Below are positions 1-9,296 of a stretch of DNA of 64,000 nt, piece by piece. Origin of the DNA: Thiomicrorhabdus sp963677355 (GTDB taxonomy: Bacteria > Pseudomonadota > Gammaproteobacteria > Thiomicrospirales > Thiomicrospiraceae). Both the position numbers and the translations under genes were made by a program. Where the stretch lies: contig CAXXXQ010000002.1 of assembly GCA_963677355.2 (NCBI GenBank), positions 186,001 through 250,000 of the forward strand, in the 5' to 3' direction. Each line of letters opens with the position of its first letter. The first letter of the stretch is position 1. The notes under the pieces were generated by a model. The model was not told the DNA's origin and searched no databases. It saw nothing but the letters and a program-made list of their open reading frames with translations.

Positions 1-973
1 TAACAACCTGCCGGAGACACCAGTCAATGCACCAATGACACTGAATGAATTGGACGAGTCTGAACAGTCGCTGGCCAGTTTGAAAAACGCACTGGTACAG
101 CGCGGTTATAACGAAGTAGTGACTTACAGCTTTGTTGCCGAAGATAAGCAGAAAGCGATTGCTCCAGAGCTACCGTATGTTCTACTACAGAACCCCATTT
201 CAGAAGACATGAAAGCGATGCGTACTACGCTGTTCCCTGGTCTGTTGAGTAGCATCGCTTACAACCAAAATCGCCAGCAATCGCGTGTCCGTCTGTTTGA
301 AGCCGGATTGGTTTTTTATAAAAATGAAAACGAGCCAACGGGTGCCACTCAGGTGCCAATGCTGGGCGGTGCAATTGTCGGACCGGTAAATAATTCTGGT
401 TGGGGTAATGAATCACGTAATGTTGATTTCTATGACTTGAAAGGGGATCTTGAAACCCTATTAAGCATGAGTCACCAGAACGGCAAGATTCGTTTTTCAG
501 CAACCAATAATCCGGCTTTACATCCAGGTCAATCGGCTGCGTTGCTGAAAGACGGCCAAGAAGTCGGTGTGATGGGGCAACTGCATCCTAAGCTGGTGAA
601 AACCATGGGTGTCAGCGGTACCGTATTCATGTTCCAAATTCGTCAAGACGCGATTATGAGCATGGATGTACCGGCTGCACAACCGATTTCTAAATTCCCT
701 GAGACTCAGCGCGACTTAGCATTTGTCATGAACGAAACCACACCGGTTCAAGACTTGATTGATGCGATCTATTCGGTGAGTTCCGAGATTTTACAAGCTG
801 TCGAGATTTTCGATATTTATCGCGGGCAAGGTATTGGTGAAGACCAGAAGAGTGTCGCTGTTGCATTACGCATTCAGCACCAAGATCGTACTTTGCAAGA
901 TGAAGAAGTTGAAGCTTTGGTTGAAGAAGTTCTGGCTGCTGTCAAGCAAGCAATCAATGCCGAATTGCGATAG
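1..973 (+). CDS. pheT: Phenylalanine-tRNA ligase beta subunit, C-terminal part (5' truncated by window edge)
   Basis: PheT is the beta chain of the (alpha-beta)2 enzyme that charges tRNA-Phe in the cytoplasm. The frame is already open at base 2, so the gene starts outside the window; about 323 C-terminal codons are visible. The visible part holds the catalytic-like B6/B7 region (RGYNEVVTYSF near the start) and a C-terminal ferredoxin-fold anticodon-binding domain, with the typical KFPETQRDLAFV stretch about 100 residues from the end. The gene is followed after 48 bp by ihfA, the usual gammaproteobacterial order in which pheST and ihfA share a transcript. Nothing is odd apart from the window-edge truncation. 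Confidence 0.97.
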   Translation, partial: NNLPETPVNAPMTLNELDESEQSLASLKNALVQRGYNEVVTYSFVAEDKQKAIAPELPYVLLQNPISEDMKAMRTTLFPGLLSSIAYNQNRQQSRVRLFEAGLVFYKNENEPTGATQVPMLGGAIVGPVNNSGWGNESRNVDFYDLKGDLETLLSMSHQNGKIRFSATNNPALHPGQSAALLKDGQEVGVMGQLHPKLVKTMGVSGTVFMFQIRQDAIMSMDVPAAQPISKFPETQRDLAFVMNETTPVQDLIDAIYSVSSEILQAVEIFDIYRGQGIGEDQKSVAVALRIQHQDRTLQDEEVEALVEEVLAAVKQAINAELR

Positions 974-1021
974 GCTCGATACTTTATTTTATAAAATAAT
1001 ATAAGCTAATAGGACATAGAT

Positions 1022-1318
1022 ATGACAACCTTAACCAAAGCTGATATTGCACAAAACCTAGCCGATACATTCGGCTTCAACAAGCGTGAATCCAAAGACC
1101 TAGTTGAACAGTTCTATGATGAAATCAGTGAAGTATTGATTTCCGGTGAACAGATCAAACTGTCCGGATTCGGTAACTTTGAATTGCGTGACAAGGCTCC
1201 GCGTCCGGGTCGAAACCCGAGAACCGGGGAAGATGTTCCCATTTCAGCAAGAAGAGTGGTAACATTTAAGCCTGGCCAAAAACTGCGTGCGCAAATAGAT
1301 AACCATGGTAAAGCCTAA
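1022..1318 (+). CDS. ihfA: Integration host factor alpha subunit
   Basis: A 98-residue HU/IHF-family DNA-bending protein that pairs with IhfB and acts in recombination, replication and sigma54-type promoter activation. The arm motif with the intercalating proline, RPGRNPRTGE, lies near residues 60-69, and the core GFGNFELR is just before it. Length matches IhfA (about 98-100). The start ATG has AGGA about 8 bases upstream. The 3' end overlaps the following MerR gene by 14 bases, so the two are probably translationally coupled. Its place right after pheT separates it from hupA/hupB and ihfB. Confidence 0.97.
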   Translation: MTTLTKADIAQNLADTFGFNKRESKDLVEQFYDEISEVLISGEQIKLSGFGNFELRDKAPRPGRNPRTGEDVPISARRVVTFKPGQKLRAQIDNHGKA

Positions 1319-1715
1319 TAAACAGCCGAACTCTCAAAACCAGTTTGCCGAGCAACTCGAGATAGAGCTGCCCGACAAAAAGTACTTCACCATCGGTGAA
1401 GTGGCGGAGATATCGGATTTGAAATCGCATGTTTTGCGCTATTGGGAGCAGGTTTTTCCACAACTTGAACCCAGCAAACGACGCGGTAGACGTTATTACC
1501 AGAAAAAAGACGTGCTGTTGGTTTTAGAAATCAAAAGCCTGTTGCACGATCAAGGTTTTACCATCCCCGGCGCCAAAGCGCGTTTATCCAAACGTGATGT
1601 CGATATTTCGGACAGCAGTCTGAATAGCGAACAGAGAACGGTTGTCGAGGAGCTTAAGCAGATGAAAGCGGAGCTACACGAGTTCCGAAATTATGTGCAA
1701 AATAGATTTAAATAA
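1305..1715 (+). CDS. MerR-family transcriptional regulator
   Basis: A 136-residue protein with one N-terminal MerR winged-helix DNA-binding domain (about residues 25-95), recognised by YFTIGEVAEISDL and VLRYWEQVFPQL. A short coiled-coil tail follows. It has no cysteine-rich metal site of the MerR/CueR type, so its effector is unknown. Homologues sit directly downstream of ihfA in many gammaproteobacteria, usually before a tRNA-Pro gene, as here. The start overlaps the ihfA end. Sure of the family, not of the regulon. Confidence 0.9.
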   Translation: MVKPNKQPNSQNQFAEQLEIELPDKKYFTIGEVAEISDLKSHVLRYWEQVFPQLEPSKRRGRRYYQKKDVLLVLEIKSLLHDQGFTIPGAKARLSKRDVDISDSSLNSEQRTVVEELKQMKAELHEFRNYVQNRFK

Positions 1716-1797
1716 ATCTATTCATCATATAAAATTCCCATCTTCTGTATATTCAGTGTTATTTCCTGGATGACACTGCCCCCCCCATATCATACAT

Positions 1798-1874
1798 CGG
1801 AGTGTAGCGCAGCTTGGTAGCGTAGCAGTCTGGGGGACTGTTGGTCGCAGGTTCAAATCCTGTCACTCCGACCA
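1798..1874 (+). tRNA. tRNA-Pro (anticodon GGG)
   Basis: A 77-base cloverleaf. The acceptor stem CGGAGTG (1798-1804) pairs with CACTCCG (1864-1870), followed by A and an encoded CCA (1872-1874). The anticodon stem GCAGT/ACTGT (1825-1829 and 1837-1841) encloses the loop CTGGGGG, giving anticodon GGG at 1832-1834. The T arm contains GGTTCAAATCC. It reads CCC/CCU proline codons. It follows the ihfA-merR block, its common place in this class. A run of eight C lies just upstream (1779-1786). No integrase or duplicated 3' end is seen nearby, so it is not occupied as an attachment site. Confidence 0.97.
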
Positions 1875-2019
1875 TTATTTTCTATCAATAATTTTTTCGT
1901 TAATAAACTTTTTACTACGTTGCATGAGAGCAAGGCGTTTAGATTTTTCTATGCGCAGTGCTTGCAGGATTCATTGTTCTTGCAAGCGGGTAGGGGTTAG
2001 TTTGAAATAGCTAAAACGG

Positions 2020-3432
2020 TTAGATACCGTATTGGACTTTAATCAGTTCGTCGCCTTGCAGAGCCACTTCTTTGTTAAGTACGATGGTTTGATCATCGCT
2101 GGTTTTGAACTTGATATAGCTTTCCGTAGATGAGCTAAGTTCATCAATCAGGCTTTTGAAGCTGTTGACGGGTTTGTCATTCAGGCTTTCGATAATGGCG
2201 TATGCCGTTTTATAGCCTGCGTTTTGCTGATTAGGCAATATACGCTGCAGGACAATAATTTCTTTCTGTTCCGGGTGTAATTTCGCATACTCTTCCAGTT
2301 CTGCAGCTTTGGAGATGTTCTGGCGGGAAGAGCCTCGTGACAGCGCGTTGATTATATTCTGGCTGAGAGGCGCGAGAATCAAGCCGCCAAACAGATGGTA
2401 GCGTGGTTTAGTGGCAAAGAAAGTCGGCAGGTTGGATTCTTCAGCCTGCACAGGCCATTGCAGACTTTGTACTTGGCCGTCTCTGAATACCTTGGCTTGA
2501 ATTTGTTTGCCAATCTGTTGTTGATGGATCAACTCTTTGAAAGCGAGTCTTCCTTCCGAGAGGAAAGCGGTGCCATCATTTTCGATATTAACGCCTTCCA
2601 GTTCAAGCAGAATATCATTTTCTTGTAACGGTACGGCAGGGTGTTCGGGTTTTTCAATCAGGATACCGGAGCGGCTAGCTGGCAGTCGATAATAGTCACG
2701 CAGTTGTTGGTTCTCCAGCAGGGAGTAGGCGAAGTTTTGTGCCGGCATGCCGTGCAATCGGCCATCTGCAATATCGGTAAAAAAGTGCTGGATGATTCTG
2801 GAAGGCACCAGGTAGCTGATATTGTTGGCTTTGGTGATAGTCTGCATGGCAATACCGACAATCTGTTGCTGCTGATTGATAATCGGCCCGCCGCTGTTGC
2901 CCGGATTGATCGGAGTATCGATCTGAATGGTGAGGAATGACTTGCCGGAATAACTGTAGCGACGATGTTCGATTCGGGAAACGATGCCTAGCGTGGTGGA
3001 CAATTCATCTCCCCCCATCGGATAGCCCAGTGCGGTGACTTCTTCACCGATTTTGGGCAAAGAGCCTAAGGCAAGCGGTTCGATATCGTTAAAAAATGCC
3101 TCTTCATCGACACTCAATAAAGCCAGATCAGTCTCGTTGGAGAGCCATTTTATCTGTGCCGGGTATTTGCGGATATTATTGTTCTTCCGTACTTCGATAA
3201 AGGTGGCATTGCCGACCACATGGGCAGAGGTCAAGATATATTGGCGGCCGTGAACATCGACATAAACGCCGGAACCTGAGGATTGGCTGATTCTTTTGGT
3301 TTGCCATGGTAGCTGGTAGTCCGGCTGGCTTTTGGTGACAAACACCTTAACCACCGAGTCTTCGCTTGCCGCCAGAACCGGTTGCAGAAATTGTACAAAA
3401 GAGAGAAAAAGCAAAGTAATAAATCGTTTCAT
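2020..3432 (-). CDS. Secreted Deg/HtrA-like trypsin-fold serine protease with PDZ-like tail
   Basis: A 470-residue protein with an N-terminal signal peptide (hydrophobic residues 4-21, cleavage probable after VLAA). The S1C catalytic triad is complete: His71 in LTSAHVV, Asp102 in ETDLALL and Ser180 in GNSGGPI. The C-terminal half (about 240-470) probably carries two PDZ-like modules, seen as DILLELEGVNI and ESLNDKPVNSF. It should act in the periplasm on misfolded or specific substrates. It is the last gene of a minus-strand run downstream of a TonB receptor (62 bp gap), which suggests a dedicated role there rather than general DegP duty. It differs from DegP/DegQ in its weak PDZ segments; the true substrate cannot be read from sequence. 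Confidence 0.85.
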   Translation of the reverse strand: MKRFITLLFLSFVQFLQPVLAASEDSVVKVFVTKSQPDYQLPWQTKRISQSSGSGVYVDVHGRQYILTSAHVVGNATFIEVRKNNNIRKYPAQIKWLSNETDLALLSVDEEAFFNDIEPLALGSLPKIGEEVTALGYPMGGDELSTTLGIVSRIEHRRYSYSGKSFLTIQIDTPINPGNSGGPIINQQQQIVGIAMQTITKANNISYLVPSRIIQHFFTDIADGRLHGMPAQNFAYSLLENQQLRDYYRLPASRSGILIEKPEHPAVPLQENDILLELEGVNIENDGTAFLSEGRLAFKELIHQQQIGKQIQAKVFRDGQVQSLQWPVQAEESNLPTFFATKPRYHLFGGLILAPLSQNIINALSRGSSRQNISKAAELEEYAKLHPEQKEIIVLQRILPNQQNAGYKTAYAIIESLNDKPVNSFKSLIDELSSSTESYIKFKTSDDQTIVLNKEVALQGDELIKVQYGI

Positions 3433-3494
3433 AATAAAAACTTCTATTGAAAATAAATAAAGAATCCGGGCAAATCTAAATTGGCTTCGGGGCG

Positions 3495-5990
3495 TTAAAA
3501 GTCGTAATTGAATCCCAGCCAGAATTGTCTGCCCAAGGTGTAGTTATTGGTTGAGTCGCTCACTTTTTCGACCTTGTTGAAAAGGTTGTTCACCACCAAG
3601 GAGACGGAAAAGATATTGTCCAACCATTTGTGTTTGTAACTGAGGTTCAGGTCAGCGGTGTAAAACGGATCATAGTGCACATACTTGTAGAGCGGAACTT
3701 CTCGAGTGGCATCCACATCTTCACCGGTTTGCACATATTCGATGACATAAGAATCCGATTCAAAACTCTTGTAGGCGCCTTTCAAATTAGCGAAAAACCC
3801 GAGGTTGAAGCCTACATCCTGATGGTAACCGTAGTAAAGTTTGATTGTCGGCGGTGTTGGGGTTTCGATTCGGCCGAAGTCGGACAGTTGATAAAGTTTG
3901 CCTTTATAGTAGATCGCGGTATTGTCGATATCATCGGCTTCGTCGTCGTAGTTGTCTAAATAGTTCTTGCTGCCTTTGCCGTTGAAATAGCTCAACATTA
4001 AGTGGTGTTTGCCCCAACTTTTATCCCATTTGATTTTGAAAGTTTCAAAGGTGCTCCAGCCATTGTTGGTCAAGGTCGTGTAGGTATAGCCATCATCCTG
4101 CACGGCACTGGTTTCGGACGTGAATTGATTGTATCCGTCGCGATAAATTTGTTCCATCGCCAAGGTACCGCCAAACAGTTTGGTCTCCAAACCAATGGTT
4201 CTTTCATCGGTGTATGGAGTCTTCAGGCGTGAATACTCGGTAATGTTGCGGTTGTAATCATCGCCGAGGGACCATTCGTCCGGAGTGACGATTTTCTGTC
4301 CGAATTCGTCATAGCCGCCCACTAAGCCGCGGGTGTATTCCTGATAACTTTTACCCGCCTGACGCAGTTTGTGTGACAAAAAGGACTGTGCGTAGTATCG
4401 GTTGAGGCCGGCGGTGATAAACCATTTTTTATCGGCAAACAGGTCAAATTTACCGAAGCTGCGGTATGCTAGATCATGATTGTCCATAAAGTCGTTATAG
4501 TCGTAGCGTAAACCGAGACGCAGCATCAACTGTTTGTACTCAATGGCATCTTCCAAAGAGAGGCCGGTACTGACAATTGCCGCTTCTCTTGTGCCTTTCA
4601 GATAGGTAGTTCTGTTAACCGCATACTGTTCGCCATCAATACAGGCATCGGCACCGTTACAGATCAGGTTGGCGATACCTGATTCGGGTTCATTGTTACT
4701 TTCTCCAGCAACATATTTATTGGCTTCTTCATTCCGTGTCTTGTGAGCCGAGATATGTTGCAGTTCTCCAGTCAGACTAATGGAATGCTGGCTGTCCTTT
4801 AATTGAATTTTGTTGAGTTCATACTGACTTTTCAGGTATTTGCGGCTTTGTTGGCTTTCAAGGTCTCCCTTGCCGCCTTGCCGCGAATAGAGTCCGTCGT
4901 AGATTCTTCCCCACGGAAAAGTATCGGTCTGTGCCCAGTAGTAATAATTTTGCGGGGCGCTGCGACTCTTGATACTTTCATTAAAGGAGAGGTTGGTGTT
5001 CAGTTTGCCGCTGGATAGGAGGTCTTCAAACTCGGCATTGAGTTTATAGCCGCCGCCTTTAATCTGATATTCGCTGTCTTCCACATTGCTCAACCAGCGG
5101 GTTTCGCTATAGGGGGCGGTGCTGAAAGAGATATCCATAATATGATCATCGCTGAAAAAGTGAGTCCACTTGGTGAGGAGATTATCCAGTTCGCGGTTTT
5201 CGTGTTCGGTTCGCCCTAGATGTAAAACAGGGATATCCGAAGACAGTCTGTCATAACTCACATAAAAAGCGTTGTTCTCATTGACCGGTACATTGAGGAA
5301 GGCGTTATAGTTGATTTTTTCAAACTTCGGTTGATCATCCGCCGCATCGTTGGAGAGTTCAAAGTCTGTTTCGTCTTCAACATGAAATGTCGTTAAGGCA
5401 TCGGAGGTATAGCGCATGCCGATACCGCCTTTCCACTCAAATTCGGGGCGTTTGGTTTTGGCACTGATGACGCCGCCGCTGAACTGACCGTATGCAGCCG
5501 GAACATTACTAGTGTGGACTTCAATACTGTCGATAAGTTGCAACTGTAAAAACATCTCTTGCGAATGGCCTTCCAATTGACCTTCATCTGAGGTGTCCGA
5601 ACCCGGATCCAGTAAAGAGTTATTGGGAGAGCCATCAACAATAAAGTTGTTCTGGTAGTGCGGTGCACCGAGTATTGAAGCTTTGCCGGGTTTAATTTCT
5701 CCCGCCTGATTGGAGTGTTGAGAAGTATCGCTGAGTTCGACCTCCGGCAAAATTTTCAATGCTTCAGTGATGCTGCCGTTACCTTTAGGTAATGTTTGTA
5801 GAGTCTTTTGATCGAGTTCAGTGGTGCCTGATTGACTGCTTTGTGCTTCTTCATCGGTTGGATAATCTCCTTTGACCACCAGGGGAAGCAAGCGGATTTC
5901 TTCAGCGAGTCCGTTTATGGGCAAAAACAGGTAGCAACAAGCAAAACCGGATAGAACCAGCTGTTTTGTCGGTGTGTTGGGTAAATACAT
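3495..5990 (-). CDS. TonB-dependent outer-membrane receptor
   Basis: An 831-residue TonB-dependent transporter: signal peptide (about residues 10-29), a possible TonB box around LLPLVVKG (34-41), a plug domain (about 45-185, with NNFIVDGSPNNS and VPAAYGQFSGGVISAKT), then a long beta-barrel ending in FWLGFNYDF, the usual C-terminal aromatic insertion signal. It would import a scarce ligand, most likely an iron or copper complex given the Fur box at the head of the cluster. A short extracellular loop contains two cysteines (CNGADAC). It lies between a large lipoprotein gene and a Deg protease gene, all on the minus strand. The ATG has AAAGG about 7 bases upstream. Ligand unknown. Confidence 0.9.
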   Translation of the reverse strand: MYLPNTPTKQLVLSGFACCYLFLPINGLAEEIRLLPLVVKGDYPTDEEAQSSQSGTTELDQKTLQTLPKGNGSITEALKILPEVELSDTSQHSNQAGEIKPGKASILGAPHYQNNFIVDGSPNNSLLDPGSDTSDEGQLEGHSQEMFLQLQLIDSIEVHTSNVPAAYGQFSGGVISAKTKRPEFEWKGGIGMRYTSDALTTFHVEDETDFELSNDAADDQPKFEKINYNAFLNVPVNENNAFYVSYDRLSSDIPVLHLGRTEHENRELDNLLTKWTHFFSDDHIMDISFSTAPYSETRWLSNVEDSEYQIKGGGYKLNAEFEDLLSSGKLNTNLSFNESIKSRSAPQNYYYWAQTDTFPWGRIYDGLYSRQGGKGDLESQQSRKYLKSQYELNKIQLKDSQHSISLTGELQHISAHKTRNEEANKYVAGESNNEPESGIANLICNGADACIDGEQYAVNRTTYLKGTREAAIVSTGLSLEDAIEYKQLMLRLGLRYDYNDFMDNHDLAYRSFGKFDLFADKKWFITAGLNRYYAQSFLSHKLRQAGKSYQEYTRGLVGGYDEFGQKIVTPDEWSLGDDYNRNITEYSRLKTPYTDERTIGLETKLFGGTLAMEQIYRDGYNQFTSETSAVQDDGYTYTTLTNNGWSTFETFKIKWDKSWGKHHLMLSYFNGKGSKNYLDNYDDEADDIDNTAIYYKGKLYQLSDFGRIETPTPPTIKLYYGYHQDVGFNLGFFANLKGAYKSFESDSYVIEYVQTGEDVDATREVPLYKYVHYDPFYTADLNLSYKHKWLDNIFSVSLVVNNLFNKVEKVSDSTNNYTLGRQFWLGFNYDF

Positions 5991-6088
5991 GATGAACCTT
6001 TAGAAAATAAAGAGGGTAATGGCTGTTTAGAGCACAGGTCTCCAGTCGATGCCGAGTGGAGACCTGTGCATAACCGTTAAATAATGAT

Positions 6089-9000
6089 TTACTTGATATC
6101 GCTATAGAACGGGGTCAGGTCGTTTATGTCCCAGGTACCGTCATTGTCGACATCCTCGTCCAGAGTCAGACCGCAAGCATCAATCTGTTTCTGAGTCGCG
6201 CCTAGATCGTAAAAATCAGGCAGTCCATCACCGTCATGGTCAACAGTAGCCACATCGCAGAACGGGAAGGCGTCGTATTGGTATAACGCAAAGGTTATGT
6301 GGCGCAGACTGGTTAGATAGTTGTCTTTGAGGGTCAATTTCTCTTCGGCTAGACTCACGGCTTGATCGATTTGTCCGATTGAGGCATAGCCCCACACCGC
6401 ACCTTGATAGGCTTTAAGTTGAGCAGAGGTATCGGAGATGTTGTCGCCCAGATTAATCAAAGCTTCAACCGAATTGTTCACACCGTCAAAATTATTGTTC
6501 AGGGAGTAAAGACCCAACAAACCACCGGAGTAGTAAAGCGTTGAAGTTGAACTAGGGGCTGTACCGTAAACCTGTTTGGCTTTCGCTTCGTAATCTTCCT
6601 GAACCGAGTCAGTATCAATCATCTCGCTCCCGGAGAGGATATGATAGATGTCATCGATGATCGGTGTGGTTGCTGTCAGAGTGCTACTGCCTTCGTCATT
6701 CATATGGGTTGCTAGCTTGGCCAACCTGTCGCGTCTGTATTCTAGATCAGTAATGCTGTTGGCCGTGCTGTGGGCTTTTTCGGCATAAGCTAGAGCGTCA
6801 GTCTGTCTGTTCATCTCAAAATAGTAATTGACGATATTAGTTTGTGCATAGGCTTGAGAATAAGGGTCGGAAATACCGGCGTTGACCGGTGCGTTGCTGT
6901 TATTGGTGGCAATCGCATCGGCCAAGGCCATCATTTCTTCAGACAGTACAGGTTCGTTCACCATGTAGTAGAGATCGGCCAGCTTGGCATAACCGTAGTT
7001 GACATAGTAGTTGGTGCGGTATGAATCCTGAGTTTCAATTTGATTGCTAACCGCGTTATCCAGTAACTCTTTGGCTTTATCGATGACCGTTTTTGCCGCG
7101 CTCAGTTGGCCGTTATTGATTAGCTTCATGGCCAGAAAAGCACCGCCTTTATTGATCCCGTTATAGGTTAGGTACTTAATGGCATTACGGTACTCGGTAG
7201 TGGCACTACCCGGCATCATCTTTTCTACAATCAGATTCATGGCGTCCTCGGTGGCAATCCCCGGCTTGTTGAGAGCGTAATCAACCCAGACATCATCTTC
7301 ATATCTATCTTTTCTGGGCATGGCGTCAATCAACGCTTGTGCGTCGGTTTCACTGATACCGGAAGCCGCAAGGATCGCCATGATTTCATCCATATAAGGA
7401 TCTGTTTTATAGGCGGTATCGGTGCTGCCGGTATTGTCGGCAATGCCGTCGTCGGCACGAATCGCAAAGATGGCATCAATGATCTCCAGCGCCTTGGCTT
7501 TATCGGCTTCTGTGCCCAGTTCCCAGTAATAGACATCGGCAACGGCAAGCATTTGAGCTACCTTAGATAAGTAGTACCACTTGGATGAGGTATCGGGGTA
7601 GGTGCTTTGCTTGTTGGCAGGCATGATTAAAGCAATTTGATAAGCATCTTCAAGCGTGTTACGCGCCGAGTCGGCTTCACCGCTTTCGGCATAGGCGCTG
7701 GCTGCTTTGAGTAGGCCGGATATATACTGGGCGTAAGGGTTTGAGTTGCTTCCGAAATCGGTGACCATTTCGTTCATATAATCGGTAACGGCTTGAGCTT
7801 TATTGTCCAGTGCCAAATTGGCATAGGCGGCAAAGATGGCGCGCAGGCCTTTAATATCGTCAGATTTGACCGAAGCATAACCTTTTGCCTGCATGTAGCT
7901 TTTGTGCAGCGCCAGACTTTTATCCAGCATCGCTTCGGCGCGTTCGGTCTCTATTTGCTTCTTGATGTAGTATTCGGCAATTTCCAATAAGACTTCATAT
8001 TCCGATTCCGGTTTGAAGACTTTTCGGTTGGCAAAACTCAGTGCCAAATCCGGATTGTCGTTGGCTAAATAGCCTTTCGCCAGATTGGTATACACCGACT
8101 CCATGGTATCGATGTCGGTCACACCGTCGATAATGGCATCGGATTGTGCCAGATGGGAGGCGGTTGACTGGAAGTAGTACTCCCGTTTAGCCTCGCTGCT
8201 GCCGTCCAGCGCTTCTCCCAACTCTTGACGGTGATTTAACAGGTATTCACTTTCGATCTCAGATAGGTCAACCGAGGCAAGCGTATCGGTTAAATCCGGT
8301 AACAAAAATTCAGTCGTGCTTAAATCGAGCGTGCCCATTAATGCTAGTAGATAAGTGACTTGGGAGTTATTTACTTTGCTAATGCCTTGTCCGCTTAAAT
8401 AACCGTAAATACTGTCGGCCAGCGTTTCACTGTTCGCCTTAATAGTCGTATCACTCAAGTCCAAGCCATCAAATAGATCGGATGACAGCATAGTGTTCAT
8501 AATGACAAAACGGTTGATGCTATCTTGTGTATTGGCTGCAGAATTCAAGCCTTCACTCATAGATAATAGGGAAGCCTGTTGTTCTGCGCTGAGACCACTG
8601 TTTTCGATAATGGCTTCTATGCCGGTTTTACCGTCCGCTTCATTCAGCGGCAGTTCGCTCAGCCCGTTTTCCAGATACTGGCCGATTTTTGTCAGTAGCA
8701 TCGATTTTCTGACCAACTCCGTGGTGCTGTCCGTTGCACGAGTCAAATCGGTGGCTGCAATGCCCAACTCCTGGGCGATGGCCGTTTGCGCATTTTCCAA
8801 TGTGTTGCCGCTGTGCATTTTTTGGGTAATCAAGGTGGTGAAAGGGGTGACATATAACGGGGCGTCGCTAGATTGCATGGCGGCTGGTGCTGAAAACGTT
8901 ATACCGGTTAAATCTTCACCTGTCCCGATATCTCGGCCACCGGTACTGTAAATGGCGTAATCGTTAAGATTGGTTCCGTCTGGGACAGACAGGCGATAAC

Positions 9001-9268
9001 CACCATTGACATTGGTCAGGGTTTTTTCGGCAAGACAGTTTGACGGCAAGTCGATTAAACACAGTTTAACGACCGCATTTTCAATGGCGGGATCCATAAC
9101 AATTCCGGCAATACTGCTTGAAGTGCTTTCATCTGGAGAAGTACTTTCATCCGGTGAAGTGTTGTCTGTTCCGCCGGACGAAGAACTTCCGCCTCCGCAG
9201 GCAGTCAGGCCGATTCCGGCGGTAGCCATGAGTAAACTGTACATAATGGGTTTAAGTCGGGTCTTCAT
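6089..9268 (-). CDS. Large surface/periplasmic lipoprotein with TPR-like helical repeats and Ca-binding-like tail
   Basis: A 1059-residue lipoprotein. The lipobox is LTAC with Cys24, followed by a Gly/Ser-rich linker and a duplicated SPDEST motif (a short DNA tandem repeat near 9125-9165). Residues 55-120 look like a small beta domain (GIVMDPAIENAVVKLC). The bulk (about 380-980) is alpha-helical with TPR-like pairs such as YTNLAKGYLANDNPDLALSF. The C-terminus has two Asp-rich loops, DHDGDGLPDFYDLG and DVDNDGTWDINDL, resembling thrombospondin type-3 or EF-like calcium loops. SD GGAGC precedes the ATG. The gene lies between the cytochrome c peroxidase and TonB receptor genes. No named family is recognised; an outer-membrane partner or substrate of its neighbours is an inference. 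Confidence 0.8.
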   Translation of the reverse strand: MKTRLKPIMYSLLMATAGIGLTACGGGSSSSGGTDNTSPDESTSPDESTSSSIAGIVMDPAIENAVVKLCLIDLPSNCLAEKTLTNVNGGYRLSVPDGTNLNDYAIYSTGGRDIGTGEDLTGITFSAPAAMQSSDAPLYVTPFTTLITQKMHSGNTLENAQTAIAQELGIAATDLTRATDSTTELVRKSMLLTKIGQYLENGLSELPLNEADGKTGIEAIIENSGLSAEQQASLLSMSEGLNSAANTQDSINRFVIMNTMLSSDLFDGLDLSDTTIKANSETLADSIYGYLSGQGISKVNNSQVTYLLALMGTLDLSTTEFLLPDLTDTLASVDLSEIESEYLLNHRQELGEALDGSSEAKREYYFQSTASHLAQSDAIIDGVTDIDTMESVYTNLAKGYLANDNPDLALSFANRKVFKPESEYEVLLEIAEYYIKKQIETERAEAMLDKSLALHKSYMQAKGYASVKSDDIKGLRAIFAAYANLALDNKAQAVTDYMNEMVTDFGSNSNPYAQYISGLLKAASAYAESGEADSARNTLEDAYQIALIMPANKQSTYPDTSSKWYYLSKVAQMLAVADVYYWELGTEADKAKALEIIDAIFAIRADDGIADNTGSTDTAYKTDPYMDEIMAILAASGISETDAQALIDAMPRKDRYEDDVWVDYALNKPGIATEDAMNLIVEKMMPGSATTEYRNAIKYLTYNGINKGGAFLAMKLINNGQLSAAKTVIDKAKELLDNAVSNQIETQDSYRTNYYVNYGYAKLADLYYMVNEPVLSEEMMALADAIATNNSNAPVNAGISDPYSQAYAQTNIVNYYFEMNRQTDALAYAEKAHSTANSITDLEYRRDRLAKLATHMNDEGSSTLTATTPIIDDIYHILSGSEMIDTDSVQEDYEAKAKQVYGTAPSSTSTLYYSGGLLGLYSLNNNFDGVNNSVEALINLGDNISDTSAQLKAYQGAVWGYASIGQIDQAVSLAEEKLTLKDNYLTSLRHITFALYQYDAFPFCDVATVDHDGDGLPDFYDLGATQKQIDACGLTLDEDVDNDGTWDINDLTPFYSDIK

Positions 9269-9296
9269 CAGTTAGCTCCTATTGGTTAGAGTTGGG

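Noticed and set aside
1798..1874. tRNA-Pro as an integration site for a mobile element
   Set aside because: No integrase, no repeated tRNA 3' end and ordinary genes on both sides.
8493..8951. Open frame of 152 codons on the plus strand
   Set aside because: It lies entirely antisense to the large lipoprotein gene, has no ribosome-binding site of note and its product has no domain pattern.
9125..9165. Repeat near the lipoprotein N-terminus as a CRISPR-like or regulatory array
   Set aside because: Only two imperfect copies inside coding sequence, explained by the SPDEST linker duplication.
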